Origin: Jaapia argillacea MUCL 33604 | Taxonomy: Eukaryota; Basidiomycota; Agaricomycetes; Jaapiales; Jaapiaceae | DNA length: 64,000 nt | Assembly: GCA_000697665.1 (NCBI GenBank) | Contig: KL197722.1 | Location: forward strand, 759,853-823,852 | Direction of reading: 5' to 3' | In this document: one piece after another, positions 11,666 to 23,098 of the stretch | Position numbering within the stretch: the first letter of the stretch is position 1 | How the letters are laid out: every line of letters begins with the position of its first letter | Notes under the pieces: generated by a model | Told to the model about the DNA's origin: nothing | Databases searched by the model: none | The model's input: only the letters and a program-made list of their open reading frames with translations | Translations under genes and position numbers: made by a program

Positions 11666-13570
11666 TCATGACTTGGCCGCTGTCCCACTGGTTCCTTCAG
11701 AAACGGGCACAACTTCACCACCCGCCGCCGCCCCATCCTTCTTATCCCCAATCAATCCCATCGCACCCCAAAGACTCCCACTCATCTCCTTCGCCATCCG
11801 ATTCTTATCTTCCTCCAACAACCTTTCGAACTCATCCTTATGTGCTCGGATGTAAGCCTGTTCTTCTCGATAGAGCGCTTGAGCTTCGGCTCGTTTTTGT
11901 TCCAGGTATGTGGGTGGGATAGGAGAAGCAGCGGGCTACAAGAGTGAAATCATATGATCAGTGAGAGACCTGAAGTTGGCAGAAGGGAGAAGACATACAG
12001 CTGATCCACCGAACAATCCGCTGAGCGTGAAACCACCGGTGCTCAAACCACCCTTATGCCTCTCCTTCCACTCCTCAATATGTTTCTGTTTCGCCTCCGC
12101 CTCCTTCTTCGCATACTCTATCGGAATATCCTTGCCAGCATACGCTTGGAGAATCGGCCGCACATCATCAGGTCGATAGATTCCTATTGCTATCAAAACC
12201 CAAACAAAAAGGAATGTCAATATAGATGAGTTGGGTAAAGAAAATGTTAATACGGACATTCAAGGAAAGGAACCATCCCGATGAGGCCCTTGTCGCCGAT
12301 TTCACCCTTCCAGGGATTCAAGACGATGGCATTCTCGGGGTGGGTCTTGACGTGTTCGGGATGAGCATCCAGGATGATCACCTTGTTCAAAGGTCGATTC
12401 AAGAATGACAGGTCCTGTTTAAAAGGCATAACATCAGATAGATTCAGAGCGGTGGAGAGAGATCGAATACAGACCTTGACAGCTTCTCCATCAACCACTC
12501 GAGTACCTTCTCGGAACAGTTGGAACGTGAAGAACATGTTGTAGGGATCGAGTTTTTGGACTATTTGCGCTCCGACCTAAATACGAGTAGCGTCAGTCAG
12601 AACAATCGGAGAGATCTGTACTAGGAGGGAGCTGACTCACATAACTGGGCATAGTAGTGAAAATGACAAGCTCGTAGAATTGTGATAGGTAGGCAATAAA
12701 GTAGTCAACACCCGGTCGCTTTGCTGTCTTCCAGCCAGTTTTCCGCTGAGAAGATGGAATGTGAGAAGAACAGAGTCGAGGGGCAGCGAGGTACGTACAT
12801 CCCATGTACTCCAAATCAAGAGGTCCTCTAATGAAATGAGAAGGGTATAAGGTTTGCCCATCGGGGGAGGGTATGGATCGGGCAGCAATTGGGGCCATTG
12901 AGGCTCGGAGAATACCTGATCGGAACACCCTACCGTTAGTTCATGGAAGATACAGCAGGAGAGAGTACAAGCGAACTCACACCAAACATATCCCAGAACC
13001 TCGTTTTTGTCCTATCCCATCTTGATGAAGGCGCCGTTTCGAGGGTCTACGTACAAGATAAGTTCAATGACGATTCATGCACCAAAGATAAAGGCCACGC
13101 ACGAGTTTCTTCTCTTTCAGCTCCTCCCCAGTCCACTCCCGTCCTAACCAGAAACCCTCAGCACCCAAAGCAAGCAACATAGCGGCAAAAGTGATCCTCC
13201 CAAGGACCTTCCTCTTCTTCTCAATACTACTCAACGAATCTTTGCTCGACTTTGCGCCTGTTCGTTCCCTCTCCTGCGGTTCACTCCCATCTCCCTGCCC
13301 TTGTCCCGCAGATAGCGAGGGAAGGTCGGCTAAGGTGGTTTCGAAGTCTAAGGAACGGAGAGGTTGGATGGGAGGGGAAGGTTGGGCATTAGCCTGTTCT
13401 TGGGCAGGAGGAGTCGAATCGGAAGATGACGGTGAGGGTTGGGAGGGTTGTTGGGATTTTGAGCCCTTGGACGAACGCGACTTGGACGCAAAGGCGCGAA
13501 CGGCGGTGCCTTGGTGTACAGTGGCTAATGCCCGCCGCGCTGGCAGCCGAGTGAGCAAAGTGGTGTACAT
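11666..13570 (-). CDS. TIM50: Mitochondrial import inner membrane translocase subunit TIM50
   Basis: Eight exons on the minus strand splice to about 490 codons. The N-terminus is an arginine-rich mitochondrial presequence ([17 protein letters not shown]). A long Ser/Pro/Gln linker follows, then one transmembrane helix near residue 135 ([18 protein letters not shown]). The intermembrane-space part has the FCP1/NIF-like domain: '[18 protein letters not shown]', '[20 protein letters not shown]', '[20 protein letters not shown]', '[19 protein letters not shown]', '[14 protein letters not shown]'. The phosphatase DxDx(T/V) motif is degenerate (SLEDLL), as in other Tim50 proteins. TIM50 is the presequence receptor of the TIM23 complex. 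The C-terminal exon is a charged coiled coil and a Gly/Ala tail. Coordinates of the first donor (13103) and of the stop (11666-11668) were checked by phase. Confidence 0.93.
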
Positions 13571-14064
13571 TGACCGGATGGATACGCTGAAAATACGTGT
13601 ATGTTTGTCTTGCTTGATAGCTGAAAGAAGGTCTGGATAAGTCCTTCTGAAGGTCCCGAATCTGAGGAAGCGTCGGACGAACCTTGTAAACTGAGCAACT
13701 CCTCAGGATATTCAGATTACGGGGATTGATAGCTGGATCAAGTCGTAGAGCAAATGAAATAAAGATGGAACAGCGAACTTGTCACAATCCAGAAAACACG
13801 GTCATGGGCTGGTGAAGCTTCACGATTTGTGCCAGGTGTGACGAGGAGGAGGGAATTTTAGAATTTGCATCTATTTGGAGCTTGTGGCAAGTCCCATTTC
13901 ACATATCCACCTCCAAGTGCGACTTCAGGGATCAGCATTGTTTCACGACAGGATGGTGAATGAGCTTGATTGATAAGTATGTGCGTAAGTACATGGAGAT
14001 GAGGTGACTAGAAATACAATATAATGTGGGGTATATACCTGGAGAAAATTCCATAGGATACAGT

Positions 14065-16468
14065 TCAGTCAACAACGACCAAACCCCGATAACTAGCCCT
14101 CCCAACCGCCTTCTTCATCACATTAATGGGGCTAAACGTCTCCTCCTGCTCCATCACCACAACCGCCTGGCTCTCCCCATTAGCCCCAACCGCCTCCCAC
14201 TCCGATTCCGATTCCGATTCCATTTCCATGTCCACCTCCTCTTCGTCGGCATCACCCATAAACACCTTCAACATCGCCGACGAAAACCCATTCATCAATG
14301 CAACTCCCTTCCTCTCACTCTCAATCGGGACGTTCGTGTACTCAGCCGCCAAATTCCAATAAACGATCTGAGGCATCTCATACCCAGCCTCCCAATACGC
14401 CTTCTCAATCGCATCATGATTCGTCTCCCAATTCGCACTCTCCCCATGATAAGCGTCGGTCGAAGCGGAGTCGAACTGCATGTCGGAGAATATGAACAGT
14501 CGTTTGATCATATGTTCTTGCGGTATCTTGTGCTTGAGAGCGAGCGGCAAGAGCAATTTGACGAAAATGGCATGGAGGTCGGTGTTCATACCCCAATCTG
14601 CATCAGAGATATCCTCAATAGTCTTCAACAACCCGTCCTTCTCCACATCGACCGTCACATATTCAGGGTTTTGCGAAAAGGTGATGAACCCGTTATTGAA
14701 TGGATGTTTCGCGACTTGTGCCAAGACGAGGGAAAGGGAGATGGCGGGGAGGATGGGAGAAACTTGGTCGCTGCGCCTGCTAAGAATGTCATCGTGGATG
14801 GTTCCCATCGATCCGGAGACATCACAGACCGCCATCGCATTATCCAGCGGCCCCGATTCCTTTAACCTCTCAATCAACGTCTTCCACTGGGCCTCGAAAA
14901 CCCTAACCCTAGTCTCAGCAACCTTCCTGGCCACGTCCTCCTGAAGCGACCCAGACCTCTGCAAATCTGATCTGAGTGACAACACCTCTTGCACAATCTC
15001 GTGCGGCATCAACACGGCCCCACTGATCGACCTCTTCCCCTCCTCGACTTTCGTCAAGTACTTTTCAAAGCCCGAGGGATCATGTGCAATGAAGTGGGAC
15101 ATATTGTTTTTCATGCAGATGGAAGGGACGCGGGAATAGACGATGGAGGTCCAGCGGTTCGCAGACATCAAAGGCTCAGGGCAAGAGAGGATGGTACGGA
15201 GGGGTTTAAGGAGCCAATGGGAGTAGAACGATCGAAGGATATGTGTGTCGATGGAGTTCAAGGCAGTTTGCGGCGATGCGTGAGATGATAGAGTAGGGGT
15301 GATAAGACCAGAGTGGTGGAGCAGGAGGGAAATGGCCGTTGAGATGTTCGTGGGACGATCGTGCGAGTGACCAGGCGTGGGCGCCCATTTGCCTGCGAAT
15401 GTGATTTGACGTAGGATGGTGTACCGTTCATTCTTCGTCTCCTCGGTTTGCGGCAGTGAATTGAACTTCTGTAGGAGCTCAATGTCTTCATTGATACGCT
15501 CTGCGAACAACCGAGCAACCATCACGTAGAGAGCTCTGAAAGCCTTATCCTCCAGCTTTTTCAGAAGTCGCCGATGAGCCTTTGCGTTCTCTACAGCGCG
15601 CTTCTCCTTCCCTTTTAACTTGAGGCCCTCGTCATGCTTTTTCGCCTTCTCAAGCCGCCTCTCCCTTCGCTTCGGGTCAGCCTCGTTCAACCTGATCCGC
15701 TCTGCAGCAGAGATACGATCCCACTGGCGTTTTGAAGAATGGCGAGGAGGAGTTTTAGGCGTATGAAGGAATGTTGCGGGTTTCGTGAGTGGGCCAAGTT
15801 CGTCGACTGTTGCGAGGCAGAGGATATTAAGAAGGTCTTTGTAGTATCCATGAGAGGCACCGGCGTCACGGAACTTCGGTTTGGCTTTGGCTTTACCCTT
15901 CCCACTGTCGGTGGAACAGACTCGGGTAACGAGCTGGGGGAGGTTGAGGACTGCTGTCCGTGGATGGTTCTTGAATAACCAACCGAAGCATCTGAAGTGA
16001 GGATTGGGTGAGATACGAATATTATGGCGTGCTGTGGGGAAGGGATGCTCACTGGTAAAACACCTCCTTTTCGCCCTTGCCATCGTGGATACTCCTAGTA
16101 TTCCAGATGATGCGCAGGGTCAACTCCGGATCCTCCTCCCATGCCCTGTAGAGACAATTGAAGATGACCTCGCCGGACGCATACTTGGTCAAGGTTTGGA
16201 ACGCGTCCAAGGTCGCGGATCCAGTCGAGCTGTAGGACGGGGCGCCATTGTCCGTCCATGCACGATTGGCAGTGGACTTGAGAGCGTTGATCATGGGGTT
16301 CTTCACGGCCGACGCGTAGGAGGAGGAAGAGGGGTCTGACATTGCCACGTCAACCGAGCTGGTCGCCTTCAAAGGGAGGAGAACATCGAGGAAGTTGGCG
16401 TTGTAGAGTTCGGGGATGTAAGGGAGGGTGACGTTCTGGGACGAAGATGCAACGGCGGGAGCGGACAT
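14065..16468 (-). CDS. DUF2828 protein with C-terminal VWA-like domain, copy 1
   Basis: Two exons (16468-16053 and 15991-14065) with a 61-base intron give 780 codons. The N-terminus has the DUF2828 opening ('AWEEDPELTLRIIWNTRSIH', then 'GEKEVFYQCFGWLFKNHP'). A helical region with 'GASHGYYKDLLNILC' and a long basic coiled coil (RRERRLEKAKKHDEGLKLKG) follow. The C-terminal half is von Willebrand A-like, with the metal site 'AVCDVSGSMG' (DxSxS) and 'DWGMNTDLHAIF', then 'MIKRLFIFSDMQFDSAS'. The DUF2828 family is widespread in fungi and plants and resembles TROVE/Ro60 proteins in having helical repeats followed by VWA; its function is not known to me. The Met at 16468 is preferred over an upstream Met at 16576 because a TATAAAG lies 73-79 bases upstream of it. 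Confidence 0.9.
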
Positions 16469-16540
16469 GTTTCTGAGCTTCAACACTAGTGTAGTCACTG
16501 AAGTGTGATGGGGAGGAAAGGTGTGGCCCACCAGGGCAGT

Positions 16541-16547
16541 CTTTATA
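16541..16547 (-). promoter_or_regulatory. TATA box of DUF2828 copy 1
   Basis: TATAAAG on the minus strand, 73-79 bases upstream of the start codon at 16468. The same motif sits at the same distance in the duplicate, inside a block conserved between the two units. Confidence 0.55.
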
Positions 16548-17250
16548 CGGTTCCGCATGCATCCTCGACTCAGCATGTCGAGTCATCTGGGGAGTCAATT
16601 CAGCACAGCCAGGCCAGGTTTTGACGACGAGGTGACTCTTCAAGTGGACCTCATTGACGTTTATTTAATAATAGCGTTGTGCGACGGGCTGTGCCAAGTC
16701 AGTTAGCGATAACTCCAGTGTCAGGCGGAACCGACAGAGCTGTGTCGTGAACGCACCTCATGGTATGATCGCCAGCCACGAGAACCAAGACTCGATAGAA
16801 AAGTTGTAGAAAAGTGTTGATAGCAAGCGGTCCTTTTGCAAAGAGGTTTGAATGAGCCTGAATGGCGGTGTGGCTTGCATGTCACATTCTGTGACACTCG
16901 ATGTCCGCGACTCCCGAGGTTTCAGAAGAACATACTCAACCTAACCTGTTTACCCGCCTCTATTTGATTTGCCGCCATACAGCATGCAGCGCTGACACTG
17001 ACGTTGCTGCACGTAGTCTCCACTCCGATACTTGTGTGATTCTCCTCCGGGACCACCAACGAAGACCCGACCTACACCGCCTTGTGTTCCATCGACTGCG
17101 AGGCACTTTTGCTGGAGGGGTAAACGCTCGTTGATCGTTCCCTCTGGATATAACGATCAGATCCACCAGGCCATACGATGCGCACGGGTGATCTTTGCGA
17201 CCTAGATGATAAGCACGCCCAGCGAACAACTGGTCCAGTAAGTAGTCGTT
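16548..17250. other. Intergenic DNA within duplication unit 1
   Basis: About 700 bases between the Zn2Cys6 pseudogene and DUF2828 copy 1. It is shared with unit 2 but more diverged than the exons. No ORF has conserved coding across the two copies, so I see no gene. Confidence 0.5.
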
Positions 17251-18417
17251 TCAGCTTTCAGGTGGAAGCTCAAGCCTTCTCCGGTCGAGTTGATCCACCA
17301 GGACCAGACAGGTCGCGTAAAAACTCAACATATAACCTATGGTGTGGTTTATGATCATCCCTGCGAAAATATGAGAGAAACTCAACCAACTTACTCGACA
17401 CCGTGCATGCACCAGACACGTCTGACCTCAAATAAGACCACAGGAGCGCGAAAACAAGAGACAGCGCAGTTGGCCATGCGGCGAGGATGAGCAGGCGCGT
17501 GGGGTCCCATCCTTCAACAAGTTCGATAGCGTGGCCAGGTCCACTTCGCATGATTTGCATAAACACGCATTTCCCTTTCATGACACTAGGGTTCCGAAGG
17601 TAGAACCGGACGTCGCAGATGGCGGGATCGATGTGGTGCATACGGATAGGATGAACGAGATCCTCGTCACACTGAGTTCAACACAAAACATCAGCACCAG
17701 GTCTGGTCGAATATTGAGTAGTCGACTTACATGCACGAAATATATCAACCTGGTGTTCGAGCGCCGAGCACGACGGTTCAGTGGAGAGATAGATAACCGA
17801 ACGCGTGAACTCACTTGATGCTCCTCATGGAGATGTATCTGGACCAGACACCTCGCAACGATTAATAAGAAGTTGCGTTCAATTGGACGAGCAATTCCTC
17901 GTCGTCCCTTCGACATCAAGTCTCAAGTGTCGAATGCCCCTGTATACCTTCAATGAGTACGAGGCTCCCGAGTTGAACCACTCAGGTGGATACTCCGGGG
18001 TGGATGCAAGGAGTTCAGGAGCGGGTTGTTGTAGTGGAGGAACCTCCTGGGGAACGGATTCGGGCTGGGGAGGAGGAGGTCTCTCCGAAAGGGACTCTGT
18101 GAGCTGTGCGAAATCATTGAGATTCAGAGGCATTGCACGCCGAGTAGGCCTGACACAGGTTCTCTGTACGGTTTTACACCTGTGGCCAAGACACCTCTCC
18201 AGGATCCGTCGAACACCGCAGCTATCACAACACTCAGTCACTGACCAGCATGGATTGAGTGGATGGGAGTGGGTTACCTTCAACGTTCTGCAACGAATAC
18301 ACGCAAACGTTACCCGGTAAACCTCTACTAGGGAGTACTCGGTCATTCAGATGAGGAATCGTACTAGTCGACTTGAAAACACACCTGGTGGATTAGCAGG
18401 TGAGAGCTGTGGCACAT
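17251..18417 (-). pseudogene. Zn2Cys6-membrane protein, copy 1, decayed
   Basis: Aligned to the intact copy at 21866-23040. Three changes would each disturb the product. The acceptor before the zinc-cluster exon reads GG instead of AG (around 18315). One extra base lies inside the zinc cluster (near 18186). Seven bases are missing near 17904. An unspliced ORF (18346-17879) starts at a new ATG, reads through the first zinc-cluster intron and regains part of the Pro/Gln-rich region, but it breaks the C-x2-C-x6-C pattern and ends before the membrane part. The C-terminal exons are still recognisable (DVRFYLRNPSVMKGK; ILAAWPTALSLVFALLWSYL), and the last intron has a better donor (GTAAGT) than the intact copy. 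I infer a recent pseudogene; a shortened product cannot be excluded. Confidence 0.75.
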
Positions 18418-18640
18418 CAACCTTGCCGGGCCGTCAACGCTGCGGTCGGGCTGAGGGACGGCCGACGCTTGTTGTGACCAGTTCCAAGTGCGACTTCAAA
18501 GCTTCATGGATCAGTTCTATTTCACGACACGATGGTGAATGAACTTCATTGGTGAGTATATGCGCAAGTACATGGAGGTGGGATAACTAAAAATACAGTA
18601 CAATGTGGGGTGTGTGCCTAGAGAATCGATATGATACAGT

Positions 18641-21038
18641 TCAATCCACAACGACCAACCCCCGATAACTGACCCTCCCAACGGCCTTCTTCATCACATT
18701 AATGGGGCTAAACTCCTCCTCCTGCTCCGTCTCCACAACCGTCTGGCTCTCCCCGTCAGCCCCAACCGCCTCCCACTCCCTCTCCGATTCCGTTTCCATC
18801 TTCACCTCCTCTTCCTCGACCTCACCCATAAACACCTTCAACATCGCCGACGAAAACCCATTCATCAACGCAACCCCCTTCCTCTCACTCTCAACCGGTA
18901 CGTTCCTATACTCAGCCGCCAAATCCCAATAAACAATCTGAGGCATCTCATACCCAGCCTCCCGATACGCTTTGGCGATCGAATCATGATTCGTCTCCCA
19001 ATTCGCACTACCCCGATGATAAACGTCCGTCGAGGCGGAGTCGAACTGCATGTCGGAGAATATGAAAAGGCGCTTGATCATGTCCTCCTGCGGTATCTTG
19101 TTCTTGACAGCAAGCGGCAAGAGTAGTTTGACGAAAACGGCATGGAGGTCGGTGTTCATACCCCAATCAGCACCAGACATATCCTGAATAGTCTTCAACA
19201 ACCCGTCCTTCTCCACATCCACAGTCACGTATTCCGGATTTTGCGAAAAGGTGATGAACCCGTTATTGAACGGTGGTTTCGCGACTTGTGCTAAGACGAG
19301 GGAAAGTGAGATAGCGGGAAGGATGGGAGAAACTTGGTCGTTGCGTCTGACACGTCCGCCAAAGTGGATGCTTCCCATCGACCCAGAGACATCACAAACC
19401 GCCAACGCGTTATCCAGCGTCCCCGAATCCTTCAACCGCTCAATCAACGTCTTCCACTGAGCCTCGAAAACCCTAACCCTAGTCTCAGCAACCCTCTTCA
19501 CCACGTCCTCCTTGAGCGACCCAGACTTGTGCAAATCCGACCCGAGCGACAGCACCTCTTGGACAATCTCGTGCGGCATCAACACGGCCCCGCTGATCGA
19601 CCTCTTCCCCTCCTCGACTTTCGTCAAGTACTTTTCAAAGCCTGAAGGGTCGTGTGCAATGAAGTGGGTCATATTGTTTTTCATACAGATGGAAGGGACG
19701 CGAGAGTAGACGATTGAGGTCCAGCGGTTCGCAGACATCAGAGGTTCCGGGCAAGAGAGGATGGCGCGCAGGGGTTTGAGGAGCCAATGGGAGTAGAATG
19801 AACGAAGGATATGTGTGTCGATGGAGTTCAAGGCAGTTTGCGGCGATGCGTGAGATGATAGAGTAGGGGTGACAAGACCAGAGTGGTGGAGTAGGAGAGA
19901 AATGGCAGTTGAGATGTTCGTGGGACGGTCGTGCGAGTGACCAGGCGTGGGCGCCCATTTGCCTGCGAATGTGATTTGGCGTAGGATGGTGTACCGTTCA
20001 TTCTTCGTCTCCTCGGTTTGCGGCAGTGAATTGAACCTCTGTAGAAGCTCAATGTCTTCATTGGCACGCTCCGCGAACAACCGAGCAACCATGACATAGA
20101 GAGCTCTGAAAGCCTTGTCCTCTAGCTTTCTCAGAAGTCGCCGATGAGCCTTTGCGTTCTCTTGAGCGCGCTTCTCCTTCCCTTTTAACTTCAGACCCTC
20201 GTCGTGCTTCTTCGCCTTCTCAAGCCGCCTCTCCCTTCGCTTCGGGTCAGCCTCGTTCAACCTGATCCGCTCTGCAGCAGAGATACGATCCCACTGGCGG
20301 TTTGAAGAGCGGCGAGGAGGAGTTTTAGGCGTATGAAGGAATGTTGCGGGTTTTGCGAGTGGACCAAGTTCGTCGACTGTTGCGAGGCAGAGGATATTGA
20401 GAAGGTCTTTGTAGTATCCATGAGAGGCACCGGCATCACGGAACTTCGGTTTGGCTTTGGCTTTACCCTTCCCACTGTCGGTGGAACAGACTCGGGTAAC
20501 GAGCTGGGGGAGGTTGAGGACTGCTGTTCGGGGATGGTTCTTGAATAACCAACCGAAGCATCTGAAGTGAGGATTGACTTAGATATGCATAATGGAGGGT
20601 GCTGAGGAGAAGAAATGCTCACTGATAAAACACCTCCTTTTCGCCCTTGCCATCGTGGATACTCCTAACGTTCCAGATGATACGTAGGGTCAACTCGGGA
20701 TCCTCCCTCCATGCCTTGTCGAGACAACTGAAGATGACCTCGCCGGATGCATACTTGGTCAAGGTTTGGAACGCGTCCAAAGTCGCGGATCCAGTCGAGC
20801 TGTGGGTCGGGGCGCCATTGTCGGTCCATGCACGATTGGCGGTTGACTTGAGGGCGTCGATCATGGCGTTCTTCGCGACGGACGCGTAGGAGGGTTTGGA
20901 AGAGTCTGACATTGCCACGTCAACCGAGCTTGTCGCCTTCAAAGGGAGGAGAACATCGAGGAAGTTGGGGTTGTAGAGTTCGGGGATGTAGGGGAGGGTG
21001 ACGTTCTGGGACGAAGAGGCGACGGCGGGAGTGGACAT
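18641..21038 (-). CDS. DUF2828 protein with C-terminal VWA-like domain, copy 2
   Basis: Exons 21038-20623 and 20561-18641, with a 61-base intron at the same place as copy 1, give 778 codons. Domain order is the same: DUF2828 N-terminus, basic coiled coil, then a VWA-like domain with 'AVCDVSGSMG' and 'DWGMNTDLHAVF'. The segment just after the metal site differs strikingly from copy 1 (SIHFGGRVRRNDQV against TIHDDILSRRSDQV), while flanking residues are nearly identical. The acidic tail is also shorter by two residues. No stop or frameshift interrupts either copy, so both are probably functional and under constraint. The start is chosen by homology and by the TATA box upstream. Confidence 0.9.
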
Positions 21039-21110
21039 GTTTCTGAGTTTCAGCACTAGTGTAGTCACTGAAGTGTGATGGGGAGGAAAGGTGTGGCCCA
21101 CCAGGGCAGT

Positions 21111-21117
21111 CTTTATA
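21111..21117 (-). promoter_or_regulatory. TATA box of DUF2828 copy 2
   Basis: TATAAAG on the minus strand, at the same distance upstream of the start codon at 21038 as in copy 1. Kept in both duplicates. Confidence 0.55.
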
Positions 21118-21865
21118 CAGTTTCGCATGCATCCTCGACTCAGCATGTCGAGTCACCCCGGGAAGTCAATTGAGCACAGCCAGGCTTGGGTGACGACGAG
21201 GTGACTCTTCAATTGGACCTCATTGGCGTTTATTTAGAAATAGCGTTGTGCGACGGGCTGTGCCAGTTGAGTTAGCGATGACTCGAGTGTCAGGCGGAAC
21301 CGAGTCCCGAGAGAGCTGTGTCGCGAACATACTTTGTGAACCTTGCAGTGGCGAAATCGCCAGACACCGTGGGAACCAAGACTCGATGGAAATCAGTGGT
21401 AGAACTGACTGCTTCACAAATCAATGAGTTGTTTTCAAGTGGAAGTAGACCTAATTGATAGCAGGCGGTCGTTTCGCGAACTCGGAGAGTTTTCAACCTG
21501 GAACGCCTGAGTCAAGGACGGTGTGACTTGTAGCGTCACATTGTGTGACACTCGACATCTGCGGCATTCGTTCAAATAGATGCTGAACCCAATCTGTTCA
21601 CCTTTACTCGATTTGCCGCCGTACAGCATGCATTGAAAGGATGGAACTGACGTCGCTGCACATAGTCCTCACCCCGATACTTGTGCGATTCTCCTCCACC
21701 AACGAAGACTCGACCGACGCCCTTGTGCAGCCGTGTTCCATCGACTGCGAGGCATTCACTGGAGCGGTAAACGCTCAGAGACCGTTATTTCTGGATATAA
21801 CAACCATATGCCGTGCATGGGTGATTTTGCGACTTGGGATGTGGAAAGCCCAACCAGTGGTCGTT
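21118..21865. other. Intergenic DNA within duplication unit 2
   Basis: About 750 bases matching the same interval of unit 1. No gene seen. Confidence 0.5.
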
Positions 21866-23040
21866 TCAGCTTTCAAGTGGAAGCTCAAGCCTTCTCCGGT
21901 CGAGTTGATCCACCAGGACCAGACAGGTTGTATAGACGCTCAGCATGTAACCTATGGTGTGGTTCAAGATCGCTCCTGCGAAAATATGAGAGAAACTCAA
22001 CCAACTGACTCGACACCGTAAATGCACCAGACACATCCGACTTCAGATAAGACCATAACAGCGCAAAAATAAGGGATAGCGCAATGGGCCATGCGGCGAG
22101 GATGAGCAAGCGCGTGGGGTCCCATCCCTCAACAAGTTCGATACCGTGGCCAGGTCCGCTTCGCATGATCTGCATAAACATAGATTTCCCTTTCATGACG
22201 TTAGGGTTCCGAAGGTAGAACCGCACGTCGCAAATGGCGGGATCGATATGGTGCATACGGATAGGATGAACGAGATCTTCGTCACACTGAGTTCAGCGCA
22301 AAACATCAGTACCAGATCTTGTAAAATATGAGTACTCGACTGACATGCACGAAATATATCAACCTGAAATTCGAGCGCCAAGCATGGTTGAGTGGAAGGA
22401 TAAACAAGCGAAAGCATGAACGCACTTGATACTCCTCATGGAGATGTATCTGGACCAGATACCTCGCAACGACTGATAAGTTGCGTTCAGTTGGACAAGC
22501 AATTCCTCGTCGTCCCATTCTCCTTCGACATCAAGTCTCAAGTGTCGAATACCCCTGTATACCTTCAATGAGTATGAGGCTCCCGAGTTGAACCACTCAG
22601 GTGGATACTCCGGCGTGGATGCAAGGAGTTCAGGAGCGGGTTGTTGTAGTGGAGGAACCTCCTGGGGAACGGATTCGGGCTGGGGAGGAGGAGGTCTCTC
22701 CGAAGGGGACTGTGTGCCAGTGAGTTGTGCGAAATCATTGAGATTCAGAGGTATTGCACGCCGAGTAGGCCTGACGCAGGTTGTCCGCGCGGTTTTACAC
22801 CTGTGGCAAGACACCTCTCCAGGATCTGCCGAACACCGCAGCTATTGAGTACAACAGTCAGTCACTGACCAGCATGGATTGGGTGGATGCGAGTGGGTCA
22901 CCTTCAGCGTTTTGCAACGAATACACGCAAACGTTACCTGGAAACTCTCTAATACTCGGTCATTCAGACGAGGAATCGTACTGGTCGACTTGAAACCCCA
23001 CCTGGCGGATTAGCAGCTTGAGGTGAGTGCTGCAACACAT
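21866..23040 (-). CDS. Zn2Cys6 protein with C-terminal membrane segments, intact copy
   Basis: Six exons (23040-23002, 22937-22902, 22841-22426, 22363-22345, 22286-22010, 21975-21866) join to 298 codons. Residues about 18-44 form a fungal binuclear zinc cluster with the exact C-x2-C-x6-C-x8-C-x2-C-x6-C spacing (CIRCKTLKLRC ... CHRCKTARTTC). A Pro/Gln-rich linker follows, then a domain with 'SLRGIWSRYISMRSIK' and 'ICDVRFYLRNPNVMKGK', a block I recall from many uncharacterised fungal proteins. Near residue 235 is a strongly hydrophobic helix (LLILAAWPIALSLIFALLW). The last exon adds a second possible helix. Normal Zn2Cys6 proteins are nuclear activators, so a membrane tail is unusual. The final 35-base intron is the weakest junction; reading through it would end at 21885 instead. 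The ATG at 23040 is supported by the same first exon in copy 1. Confidence 0.78.
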
Positions 23041-23098
23041 CAACTTTGCTGCCAACGCTACGGTCGAGCTGAGGGACGGCCGACGCTTGTTGTGACCA

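Larger units (their letters stand above)
13912..18480. repeat. Tandem segmental duplication, unit 1 (DUF2828 + Zn2Cys6 cassette)
   Basis: Direct copy of 18483-23098. The match starts at 'ccaagtgcgacttca' in both and ends at 'cgacgcttgttgtgaccag' in both. The second unit therefore begins within a few bases of the end of the first. Similarity covers genes, introns and intergenic DNA, so this is a duplication of genomic DNA rather than of cDNA. The two units differ by scattered substitutions and small indels. Confidence 0.93.
18483..23098. repeat. Tandem segmental duplication, unit 2
   Basis: Direct copy of 13912-18480, same gene order and orientation (both genes on the minus strand). It is about 50 bases longer than unit 1 through small indels. 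Both ends coincide with the ends of unit 1, so the copies lie head to tail with almost nothing between them. Confidence 0.93.

Noticed and set aside
14900-14925. Telomere-like 'aaaccctaaccctag'
   Set aside because: It lies inside the coding sequence of DUF2828 copy 1 and recurs in copy 2; there are only two repeats, so it is coincidental.
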